From the NCBI GenBank assembly GCA_028693695.1, contig JAQUUV010000152.1, positions 1 through 5,435 on the forward strand: a stretch of DNA of 5,435 nt. Direction: 5' to 3'. Positions 1-5,435 of the stretch are shown in pieces. Below the pieces are notes generated by a model. The model had not been told where the DNA came from, did not search any database, and saw only the letters and a program-made list of their open reading frames with translations. The stretch is from Syntrophomonas sp. Lineage in GTDB: Bacteria > Bacillota > Syntrophomonadia > Syntrophomonadales > Syntrophomonadaceae. Position 1 is the stretch's first letter; each line of letters opens with the position of its first letter. The position numbers and the translations under genes are program-made.

Positions 1-61
1 TAGCAATAAATCACTGTTGAGCGCCGGTTTAAACTGATATGTAGAAAGGATGAGAGCTAAG

Positions 62-778
62 ATGAGTAATTTCCCTATAGGCTTAATTGCCCTGGTAGTT
101 GTATCCATTCTAATCTATTTTGGGGTCGCTCACCGTGTTCTGGATAAGCTTAGAATGAATGACAAATCAGCATTAGCGGTTATTGCTGCAATAATTATCG
201 GAAGCTTTATCGATATACCGCTCGGTTCTCGGATAACCATCAATGTGGGCGGGTCTATTGCAGTTATTTTGGCTGTTTATGTTTGGCTGGGGGCGGGAAC
301 TAGCTTTGAAAAAGTCAGGTCTATCATTGCCGCGGTAGTGACTGGTCTGGCTCTGTTTATTGCCGGAAGATATCTGGGGGCGGAACCAGAACAGATATTT
401 ATAGATCCTATTTACATCTACCCTCTGGTAGCCGGTGTAGTTGGTTACCTAGCCGGTCGTTCTCGCCGGGGCGCATTTTTTGCCGCAGTCATGGGGGTTC
501 TCTCCTTGGATATTGCTCAGTACATTTATCTGATGCGATCAGGATTACGAGGAATTGTACATGTAGGTGGTGCCGGAGCATTTGACTCCCTAATACTATC
601 AGGAATATTGGCTGTGCTTTTGGCGGAATTAATTGGGGAAAGTCTAGAAAGAATTCAGGGGGGACCAGCAACGGAAGATAGGTCACCCGAATTAATTAAA
701 AATTTGCGCGAACCGGAACCAGCCCAAAAACCCATGGGTGATGAGCAGAAGGAAGAACGAGGTGATGGTGATGCATAA
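62..778 (+). CDS. DUF1614-family polytopic membrane protein
   Basis: This is an integral membrane protein of 238 residues with no established function; I assign it to DUF1614 from memory of the family pattern. About seven hydrophobic segments are visible, near residues 6-21, 36-54, 63-78, 87-103, 118-132, 138-157 and 176-193. A hydrophilic, Glu/Lys/Pro-rich tail of about 40 residues follows and is probably cytoplasmic. Recognisable elements are IGSFIDIPL (46-54), INVGG (60-64) and HVGGAGAFD (167-175). Asp51, Asp115, Asp150 and Asp175 lie in or beside membrane segments, which is unusual for a purely structural protein. An in-frame ATG at 50 exists, but the AAAGGA sequence abuts it. The ATG at 62 sits about 11 bases beyond that sequence and gives the more typical start MSNFPIGL. 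The gene overlaps the start of the SpoIIP gene, so translation is probably coupled. A link to sporulation is inferred from this position only. Family assignment is fairly sure; function is unknown. Confidence 0.8.
   Translation: MSNFPIGLIALVVVSILIYFGVAHRVLDKLRMNDKSALAVIAAIIIGSFIDIPLGSRITINVGGSIAVILAVYVWLGAGTSFEKVRSIIAAVVTGLALFIAGRYLGAEPEQIFIDPIYIYPLVAGVVGYLAGRSRRGAFFAAVMGVLSLDIAQYIYLMRSGLRGIVHVGGAGAFDSLILSGILAVLLAELIGESLERIQGGPATEDRSPELIKNLREPEPAQKPMGDEQKEERGDGDA
759..765 (+). promoter_or_regulatory. Shine-Dalgarno of the SpoIIP-like gene
   Basis: GAGGTGA lies inside the last codons of the DUF1614 gene, five bases before the ATG at 771. Several in-frame starts exist upstream (GTG 738, ATG 741, GTG 762, ATG 765, GTG 768). 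This strong site favours ATG 771, which also puts the signal peptide right at the N-terminus. A purine-rich AGAAGGAAG stretch at 747-755 could alternatively serve ATG 765. Confidence 0.65.
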
Positions 779-1829
779 ACGTTTTACTTGGATCGCGCTG
801 ATATGTCTTTTGCTTTTAGCTTTTAGTACCACTGCCCTGGCAGAAGAGGAAAGACCTAGCGGCCAGTATTTTTCGCTGGTGAATGAAAACTTCGACATTA
901 TTCATCAGACAGCTATGCAGGTTTATCCCGGAGATACCTATATTGCTGCCGATAACTCCAAATACCTGGTGACAGAGATTAAGGGTAATACTGCTCGCTG
1001 TATATACCAGGGTAAAGAACCTATGCCTGAAATAAGTGATATTTCTCAAACTCAGGCCAATATTTTAAACCAGTCTATACCAGCGCTAAATCCAGGAGAA
1101 AAACCTACAATAGCTGTTTACCATACCCACAGCGATGAATCTTACGTACCCAATGATGGCAAGGAAAGCATTGATGGTAATGGAGGGATATACGATGTAG
1201 GGGCGGCTTTCGTAACGAAGTTGGAATCAATGGGATTCAATGTGGATTACAATAAGGAAAATCACAATCCGCATGATGTAAATGCTTATAATCGCTCCCG
1301 TAAGACGGCAATGGGATTAATGAAAAAAGTACCTGCGGCTATAATTGATGTACACCGCGATGCTGTGCCGCCTGGCGAATACCAAGCTAATGTACAAGGT
1401 CAAGATGTAACCAAAGTAAAACTGGTGGTAGGCAGGTCAAATCCAACTATGAAGACAAATATGGAATTCGCCAAAAATCTCAAGGCTGTAATGGATAAAA
1501 AGGCACCCGGTTTGTCGGATGGAATTTTTATTGGTAAAGGTTCATACAATCAAGATTTGAGTCCGCGCGCTATGTTAATTGAGGTGGGAGCGCATACCAA
1601 CGATAAGGTGGCAGCTGAAAAAGGGGTCAAATTGTTTGCTGATATACTACCGTCCGTACTGGGTTTAACACCCACTACAGGAGCTAACGTCGGCACAAAT
1701 GAGCCTGCCCAAAAACCCGTTTCTCCAAATAATCAAAAAGCAGGTACAACTATCCTGATAATATTGGTAGTGGTGGGAGCAGTGATAGGCGGGTTCTTCA
1801 TGCTGAATCGAGGTTCTACCTCTAAGTAA
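771..1829 (+). CDS. spoIIP: SpoIIP-type peptidoglycan amidase/endopeptidase, C-terminally anchored
   Basis: SpoIIP proteins are zinc-dependent cell-wall hydrolases. They remove stem peptides and cut cross-links of septal peptidoglycan, and work with SpoIID and SpoIIM to drive engulfment of the forespore. The predicted protein has 352 residues. A signal peptide covers residues 1-24 (Lys-Arg, a Leu-rich core, then ALA before Glu25). A small, probably beta-rich segment follows at about 31-81. The hydrolase domain spans about 111-305, with YHTHSDESY (117-125), DVHRD (193-197), SYNQDLSPRA and LIEVG with Glu271. The His and Glu residues fit the metal-binding and catalytic set of the family. A Pro/Asn/Gln-rich linker leads to a transmembrane helix at about 328-345 and a short basic tail. 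Known SpoIIP proteins such as that of B. subtilis are anchored at the N-terminus, so this looks like a separate subgroup and perhaps a second copy in the genome. The start overlaps the DUF1614 gene by 8 bases. The family call is secure; whether it is the main engulfment enzyme is not. Confidence 0.88.
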   Translation: MHKRFTWIALICLLLLAFSTTALAEEERPSGQYFSLVNENFDIIHQTAMQVYPGDTYIAADNSKYLVTEIKGNTARCIYQGKEPMPEISDISQTQANILNQSIPALNPGEKPTIAVYHTHSDESYVPNDGKESIDGNGGIYDVGAAFVTKLESMGFNVDYNKENHNPHDVNAYNRSRKTAMGLMKKVPAAIIDVHRDAVPPGEYQANVQGQDVTKVKLVVGRSNPTMKTNMEFAKNLKAVMDKKAPGLSDGIFIGKGSYNQDLSPRAMLIEVGAHTNDKVAAEKGVKLFADILPSVLGLTPTTGANVGTNEPAQKPVSPNNQKAGTTILIILVVVGAVIGGFFMLNRGSTSK

Positions 1830-1839
1830 GCCCCCCCTG

Positions 1840-1862
1840 TCTGCATAAATACAATTTACAGA
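1840..1862 (+). other. Small bulged inverted repeat in the SpoIIP-DUF3189 gap
   Basis: TCTG and TAAAT (1840-1843, 1846-1850) can pair with ATTTA and CAGA (1854-1862), leaving a two-base bulge and a three-base loop. A run of seven C lies just before, at 1831-1837. No T-tract follows, so it does not look like an intrinsic terminator, and read-through into the next gene is likely. It may be chance. Confidence 0.25.
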
Positions 1863-1883
1863 TCAACGAAATATTGAGTGATG

Positions 1884-1890
1884 GGTGGAG
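1884..1890 (+). promoter_or_regulatory. Shine-Dalgarno of the first DUF3189 gene
   Basis: GGTGGAG lies five bases before the ATG at 1896. It decides that start over the in-frame GTG 1878 and ATG 1881, which overlap or precede the site. The resulting N-terminus, MKIIYHCFGG, is the usual one for the family. Confidence 0.65.
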
Positions 1891-1895
1891 CTAGC

Positions 1896-2375
1896 ATGAA
1901 AATTATTTACCATTGCTTCGGAGGATCTCATTCATCAGTAACCGCTGCAGCACTTCACCTGGGACTGTTAAACAAGACTAGGCCTCCCACAAGGAGACAA
2001 TTAATGGAAATACCTTATTTTGATAAAACCAGCGATGCAGATTTTGGTTCAATCAGATACATGGGGACTGATGAATTCGGCCATGACGTTTATGTTTTGG
2101 GCAAAAAAAGTATGGGTAACAGATATAGTGCGATCTTGATGGGTGTAGCTGAAATACTAGGAAGCCAGGATCAGCTTATGGTGGTCAACTGTATGGATAG
2201 GGTAAACTGGAGCATGAAAATAGGAGGTTTTACCTCACGACGCCTAAGATTAGTATTGTTAGGGAGACCGGTGGTAACATGGGGAACCCAGAAGGCATTT
2301 AGTCAACTGGTTAATCTGGTGGAAATAACTCGTCTTAAGGTCATGGGCAATGACTATAAGATTCAGGCAACCTGA
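1896..2375 (+). CDS. DUF3189 family protein
   Basis: This is a soluble protein of 159 residues that I recognise as DUF3189, a family of unknown function that I know from clostridial spore formers. The N-terminal strand-loop-helix is KIIYHCFGGSHSSV (2-15) followed by TAAALHLG (16-23). Tyr5, His6, Cys7, the Gly9-Gly10 pair, His12 and Ser13-Ser14 are the kind of residues expected at an active or ligand-binding site. Later family landmarks are RYMGTDEFGHDVYVLG (54-69), MKIGGFTSRRL (107-117) and LLGRPVVTWGT near 121-131. The length is normal for the family. No signal peptide or membrane segment is seen, so it should be cytoplasmic. It lies 66 bases after the SpoIIP-like gene and is followed two bases later by a divergent relative. 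The fold resembles the start of a nucleotide-binding protein in outline only; no classical P-loop is present. Function is unknown. Confidence 0.85.
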   Translation: MKIIYHCFGGSHSSVTAAALHLGLLNKTRPPTRRQLMEIPYFDKTSDADFGSIRYMGTDEFGHDVYVLGKKSMGNRYSAILMGVAEILGSQDQLMVVNCMDRVNWSMKIGGFTSRRLRLVLLGRPVVTWGTQKAFSQLVNLVEITRLKVMGNDYKIQAT

Positions 2376-2377
2376 TA

Positions 2378-2821
2378 ATGAATATTCTTTTTCTAGGAGC
2401 GACGGGGATTCATCATACGCTTATAGCCGCCCATTTATATCTGGGTAAGCCCGAACCGGTTAATTTTAGAAATATAAAATTTTGGGATGATCGCAGCAAG
2501 GAAATGCTGGGGTATCCATTATTCTTAGATCAAGATGAACAGCGCAATAGAGTCTATTCTCTGGGAGTGGGCCGAGATGTTCTGATGGTAACAAAATCAA
2601 TCGAACAATTGGTTGAGATATTGAATTGCACTGAACGCGATTTAATTATAAAGCCCATATTTATAAAGAGAGAGAGATTAATACTATTTCTACACCGTAT
2701 AGGAGGTTTCAAGACAGTAAATCACTTGGTTTTACCCATAATTGACTATCTGCTTAAAAAAGAGTATGCTGCCATAAATCAACAGGTTAAGGAGTTTAAA
2801 AGCCAGGTCAGATTTGCATAG
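2378..2821 (+). CDS. Divergent DUF3189-like paralogue
   Basis: This is a soluble protein of 147 residues that I read as a degenerate tandem copy of the DUF3189 gene before it. The first 23 residues align without gaps: the beta strand NILFLG, then Gly10, His12, Ala17-Ala18, Leu20 and Gly23 match the same positions in the neighbour. The NRVYSLG stretch at 57-63 and the RIGGF at 107-111 also correspond. The Tyr-His-Cys trio at 5-7 is replaced by Phe-Leu-Gly, and the Ser-Ser pair at 13-14 by His-Thr. If those residues are catalytic, this copy is inactive or has a regulatory or structural role, perhaps as a partner of the first protein. The start lies two bases after the neighbour's stop, with only a weak AGG about ten bases upstream, which suggests translational coupling. 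Its C-terminus is Lys/Glu/Gln-rich and probably helical. The family relation is likely but rests on short motifs. Confidence 0.72.
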   Translation: MNILFLGATGIHHTLIAAHLYLGKPEPVNFRNIKFWDDRSKEMLGYPLFLDQDEQRNRVYSLGVGRDVLMVTKSIEQLVEILNCTERDLIIKPIFIKRERLILFLHRIGGFKTVNHLVLPIIDYLLKKEYAAINQQVKEFKSQVRFA

Positions 2822-2852
2822 GGAACGATAAGTTACTGCCGTTCCTGGTGCA
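2815..2852 (+). terminator. Possible weak terminator overlapping the stop codon
   Basis: Bases 2815-2827 can pair with 2840-2852. The core is GGAACG/CGTTCC (six perfect pairs) and an outer TGCA/TGCA. Between them lie two G-T wobbles and one mismatch, and the loop has 12 bases. The stem includes the TAG stop of the preceding gene. The following bases, TGTTTGACCTTTTTC, are T-rich but interrupted, so termination would be partial at best. Confidence 0.35.
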
Positions 2853-2855
2853 TGT

Positions 2856-2886
2856 TTGACCTTTTTCATTTCCTTGCGAATATAGG
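2856..2886 (+). promoter_or_regulatory. Possible sigma-A promoter for the DUF512-der unit
   Basis: TTGACC (2856-2861) resembles a -35 box, and TATAGG (2881-2886) resembles a -10 box. The 19-base spacer is longer than the ideal 17. Its place after a terminator-like hairpin and before a 157-base leader supports an internal promoter. The match is modest and could be chance in AT-rich DNA. Confidence 0.3.
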
Positions 2887-2898
2887 ATTTTTCGCGGA
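2871..2898 (+). other. Small bulged stem-loop in the leader
   Basis: TCC and GCGAA (2871-2873, 2876-2880) can pair with TTCGC and GGA (2891-2898), leaving a two-base bulge and a ten-base loop. It overlaps the possible -10 box, so it is unlikely to act in RNA started at that promoter. It would exist in read-through transcripts only. Confidence 0.25.
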
Positions 2899-2921
2899 TA
2901 ATTAGTAAATGAATTAGACTT

Positions 2922-2971
2922 AGGACTCATAAAATAATATTTCCCTCCGGTCTTGTTATTTTGTGAGTCCT
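2922..2971 (+). repeat. 16-bp inverted repeat before the DUF512 gene
   Basis: The arms at 2922-2937 and 2956-2971 are complementary over 16 bases, with one G-T wobble (T2930 against G2963). The 18-base loop at 2938-2955 contains CCCTCC. No T-run follows on the + strand and no gene on the - strand would use it, so it does not look like a terminator. The right arm ends seven bases before the first possible start codon at 2979. It is therefore placed to act as an RNA leader hairpin affecting translation or mRNA stability, or as an operator for a dimeric DNA-binding protein. There are no clear flanking duplications that would suggest a mobile element. Confidence 0.7.
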
Positions 2972-2978
2972 TACCAGG

Positions 2979-4295
2979 ATGGTGAGAAATACGGTGGCAG
3001 CACGAATTCAAGAAGTCGGTCAAGGTAGTATCGCCGAAGAGATGGAGATAAGGCCGGGCGACACATTGCTCTCTATAAATGGTCATCCTATAAATGATAT
3101 TCTCGATTATCAATTTTATTCCCAGGATGATTATTTAGAAGTAGAAATAGAAAAAGAAAACCGAGAAATATGGTCTCTGGAGATTGAAAAAGACTATGAT
3201 GAAGAACTGGGCTTTCATTTTGCGGAACCGGTATTTGATCGCATGAAATCATGCCGGAACCGTTGTGTTTTTTGTTTTGTAGATCAACTGCCTCCTAATA
3301 TGCGTAAAAGCCTTTACATAAAAGACGATGATTATCGACATTCCTTTTTATATGGAAATTTTATAACCCTTACTAATATTTCTGAAGGTGATTGGCAAAA
3401 AATAATAGAGATGCGTCTTAGTCCCCTTTATGTATCGGTTCATTGCATCCAAGCTGAATTGAGAAAGAAAATGTTAGGGAACCAGCAGGCCGGGAATATC
3501 AAACAAGACCTGCAGCGGCTTCGCGAGGCTGGTATAGAGGTACATACTCAGATTGTCCTCTGCCCCGGATGGAACGATGGCTACATCTTAAACGAAACCA
3601 TAGATGAGCTGGCAAATTTATATCCCGGGGTTATTTCAGTAGGGATAGTACCTGTAGGCTTAAGCGGACATCGGGATAAACTTCCCGCACTCAGCCCGGT
3701 TACGGAGGAACAGGCCCGGCAAACAATTCGTACCGTGGAAGCTTATCAGCAACGCTTCAGAAAAAAATGGGGCATAGGACTGGTATATTTGGCTGACGAA
3801 TTCTATTTGCGGGCATCCATTGACTTGCCGAAGGCTGAATATTATGATGATTATTGCCAGATTGAAAATGGTATTGGCCTGGCCAGAATCTTACTGGATG
3901 AGTTTGAGGAATTAGAGCCATCCCTACCTGCGGCAGTAAGTAACCGCGAGGTATATATTATCATTGGGCAGTCCGCAGAGCGGGTGCTGATGGAGCCTAT
4001 TTTACGGCTTAACCGGGTGCAAGGCTTGTCGGTAAAGCTGATTCCGGTAGAAAACCGCTTTTTTGGCGGGGGAGTATCTGTAACCGGTTTATTGACCGGC
4101 AGTGATATAATGGAGACTCTGGGAGAATCATATAAAGACAAAGTAGTTATTCTTCCGGAAGTCTTGTTTAGAGAAGGGCAGGATGTCTTGCTGGACGATA
4201 CCCTGTTGGAGGATATAAAGAAAAGGAGCCGGGCTGACATTCGCATCACAGATGGCAGCGCCCGCAGTCTTATAGAAGCGATACTAGCAGATTAG
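2979..4295 (+). CDS. Radical SAM protein with PDZ-like and DUF512 domains
   Basis: This is a cytoplasmic protein of 438 residues, close to the usual size of DUF512 radical SAM proteins, whose substrate is not known to me. Residues 7-70 form a PDZ-like segment (GSIAEEMEIRPGDTLLSING at 16-35). The radical SAM cluster motif is Cys92-X3-Cys96-X2-Cys99, which should hold a 4Fe-4S cluster for S-adenosylmethionine cleavage. The barrel continues through YVSVH (151-155) and HTQIVLCPGWNDG (189-201, with Cys195). The DUF512 part shows VGLSGHRDKLPALSPVT (226-242), YLADEFY (270-276), YYDDYCQIENGIG (288-300), FFGGGVSVTGLLTGSDI (361-377) and LPEVLFREGQDVLLDD (392-407). The start is uncertain. ATG 2979 has AGG touching it and no well-spaced ribosome site, whereas GTG 2994 lies eight bases after GGTGA (2981-2985). 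A stop at 2964 excludes anything earlier. It ends 23 bases before der, so the two are probably co-transcribed. Confidence 0.9.
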   Translation: MVRNTVAARIQEVGQGSIAEEMEIRPGDTLLSINGHPINDILDYQFYSQDDYLEVEIEKENREIWSLEIEKDYDEELGFHFAEPVFDRMKSCRNRCVFCFVDQLPPNMRKSLYIKDDDYRHSFLYGNFITLTNISEGDWQKIIEMRLSPLYVSVHCIQAELRKKMLGNQQAGNIKQDLQRLREAGIEVHTQIVLCPGWNDGYILNETIDELANLYPGVISVGIVPVGLSGHRDKLPALSPVTEEQARQTIRTVEAYQQRFRKKWGIGLVYLADEFYLRASIDLPKAEYYDDYCQIENGIGLARILLDEFEELEPSLPAAVSNREVYIIIGQSAERVLMEPILRLNRVQGLSVKLIPVENRFFGGGVSVTGLLTGSDIMETLGESYKDKVVILPEVLFREGQDVLLDDTLLEDIKKRSRADIRITDGSARSLIEAILAD

Positions 4296-4318
4296 ATGGA
4301 AATTTTGGAGGAATACAA

Positions 4319-5435
4319 ATGGGAAAACCTGTAGTTGCAATAGTTGGCAGGCCTAATGTAGGCAAATCAACCCTGTTTAATCGTTTGGTAGGAGCCCGTA
4401 AAGCGATCGTCGAGGATGTTGCAGGTGTTACCCGAGACCGGCTTTATGACGTTTCAGACTGGGCAGGACGGGATTTCATTATCATAGATACCGGAGGCAT
4501 ACGCTTTGATGAAGGCGATATCTTTACACGCGAAATTAAGCTTCAGGCTGAAATAGCTATTGAAGAAGCTGATGTAATCCTTTTTGTAGTAGATACTCAT
4601 GATGGAATGAATACTGAAGATGAACAGGTGGCTAATTTGCTGCGCAAGAGCAAGAAACCAGTAGTTCTAGCAGCCAATAAAGTGGAGAATTTTGACAAAC
4701 AACTGGAATATTATGAATTTTATAATCTGGGATTAGGGGAACCTATCCCGGTATCGGCTATGCACGGCAGGAATATCAATGAGTTGTTGGATGCAGTTAT
4801 TGCTTGCTTTGCTCCCGCTTCAGAGTATGAAGAAGATACCGATGCGATAAAGATTGCGATTGTAGGTCGTCCTAACGTTGGAAAATCTTCATTGGTTAAT
4901 TCTCTCCTGGGGGAAGAACGGGTTATCGTTAGCGATGTGCCCGGCACAACCCGAGATGCGATTGATACCCCTTTTGAGTACGAAGGGAATAAATATATCT
5001 TAATTGATACTGCCGGTATTAGAAAAAAATCCCGCATAAAAGAGGCGACGGAAAGATATAGCGTAATAAGAGCATTAAAGAGCGTGGAACGTGCTGATGT
5101 AGTCGTGACAATGCTGGATGCCACCGAAGGGGTAATCGAGCAGGACCAAAGAATTGCCGGGTATGTGCATGAACAGGGCAAGGCCAATATTATTGTAGTA
5201 AACAAATGGGATCTGGTTGAAAAAGACGGGCATACCATGAATACCTTTGATAAAGACATACGGGAAGACCTTAAATTTTTAGCCTATTGCCCCATTCTAT
5301 ATGTTTCAGCTCTGACCAAGAAGAGAATTTTCAAAGTTCTGGAATTGGTGGATTTTGTATCAGGACAACATAATAGGCGGATTAAAACATCAGAGCTAAA
5401 CCAGGTTATCAGCGAAGCAATGTTATTGAACCCGT
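4319..5435 (+). CDS. der: Ribosome biogenesis GTPase Der (EngA), 3' end outside the window
   Basis: Der is an essential GTPase with two G domains in tandem that binds the 50S subunit and is needed for its late assembly. The 372 residues present read as an intact frame; the usual length is about 440, so roughly the last 65-70 are missing. G domain 1 has GRPNVGKS (10-17), Thr38 in GVTRDR, DTGG (57-60) and NKVE (120-123). G domain 2 has GRPNVGKS (183-190), PGTTRD, DTAG (230-233), NKWD (295-298) and SALT. The KH-like RNA-binding domain begins near residue 350, and the window ends within it. The G4 motif of domain 1 carries Glu instead of the usual Asp at 123, which may alter guanine recognition; domain 2 is canonical. 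GGAGGA at 4307-4312, six bases before the ATG, is a strong ribosome site. Identification is secure. Confidence 0.97.
   Translation, partial: MGKPVVAIVGRPNVGKSTLFNRLVGARKAIVEDVAGVTRDRLYDVSDWAGRDFIIIDTGGIRFDEGDIFTREIKLQAEIAIEEADVILFVVDTHDGMNTEDEQVANLLRKSKKPVVLAANKVENFDKQLEYYEFYNLGLGEPIPVSAMHGRNINELLDAVIACFAPASEYEEDTDAIKIAIVGRPNVGKSSLVNSLLGEERVIVSDVPGTTRDAIDTPFEYEGNKYILIDTAGIRKKSRIKEATERYSVIRALKSVERADVVVTMLDATEGVIEQDQRIAGYVHEQGKANIIVVNKWDLVEKDGHTMNTFDKDIREDLKFLAYCPILYVSALTKKRIFKVLELVDFVSGQHNRRIKTSELNQVISEAMLLNP

Noticed and set aside
17..43. TTGAGC followed by TATGTA as a promoter for the first gene
   Set aside because: The spacer is 15 bases and the -10 match is weak; the site would also leave almost no room for the ribosome site.
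1..49. Possible tail of an upstream gene, open in one frame from base 2 to a TGA at 35-37
   Set aside because: Only 11 codons are visible and nothing in them is recognisable, so no gene can be supported.
2220..2709. ATAGGAGGTTT present twice (2220-2230 and 2699-2709) as possible internal ribosome sites or a DNA repeat
   Set aside because: Both encode the conserved Ile-Gly-Gly-Phe of the two DUF3189 proteins and no start codon follows at a useful distance, so protein homology explains it.
2922..2971. Inverted repeat as an intrinsic terminator or a small transposable element
   Set aside because: No T-run follows the stem, and the flanks show no target-site duplication.
2808..3113. Open frame of 101 codons on the - strand across the 157-base gap
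   Set aside because: It overlaps both flanking genes and the hairpins. The product has no family features, so an antisense gene is not supported.
3851..4249. Open frame of 132 codons on the - strand
   Set aside because: It is antisense to the DUF512 domain, has no ribosome site I can defend, and its product has no recognisable motif.
4720..5259. Long open frame of 179 codons on the - strand
   Set aside because: It lies wholly inside der, whose + strand translation carries complete GTPase motifs. The - strand product is Ser/Thr-rich and looks like an antisense shadow.

Overview
The window looks like chromosomal DNA from an anaerobic, endospore-forming Firmicute of the class Clostridia. The gene set (DUF1614, SpoIIP, DUF3189, a DUF512 radical SAM protein, then Der) suggests a Syntrophomonas- or Peptococcaceae-type organism. 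This rests on protein motifs and gene order recalled from such genomes; no search was run. All six genes lie on the + strand, packed closely, with moderate GC and good Shine-Dalgarno sequences before most starts. No mobile element, CRISPR array, tRNA or rRNA was seen.

Layout. Bases 1-61 hold only a short leader and perhaps the tail of an upstream gene. Bases 62-778 encode a polytopic membrane protein that I assign to DUF1614. Its end overlaps the start of a SpoIIP-type cell-wall hydrolase (771-1829), which has an N-terminal signal peptide and, unusually, a C-terminal membrane anchor. After a 66-base gap come two tandem DUF3189-like genes (1896-2375 and 2378-2821). The second has diverged and lost the conserved Tyr-His-Cys start of the family. 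A 157-base gap follows that can fold into three stem-loops, the last a 16-bp hairpin directly before the next gene. Bases 2979-4295 encode a radical SAM protein with an N-terminal PDZ-like segment and a C-terminal DUF512 domain. Bases 4319-5435 hold der (engA), the double-GTPase ribosome assembly factor, cut by the window edge inside its KH-like domain.

How the genes may work together. The first four genes are probably one transcription unit centred on peptidoglycan remodelling during engulfment in sporulation, with SpoIIP the only member of known function. DUF512 and der probably form a second, partly independent unit. Several of the six proteins belong to families of unknown function. The less ordinary features are the overlapping DUF1614/SpoIIP pair, the reversed SpoIIP anchoring, the degenerate DUF3189 partner and the structured leader of the DUF512 gene.
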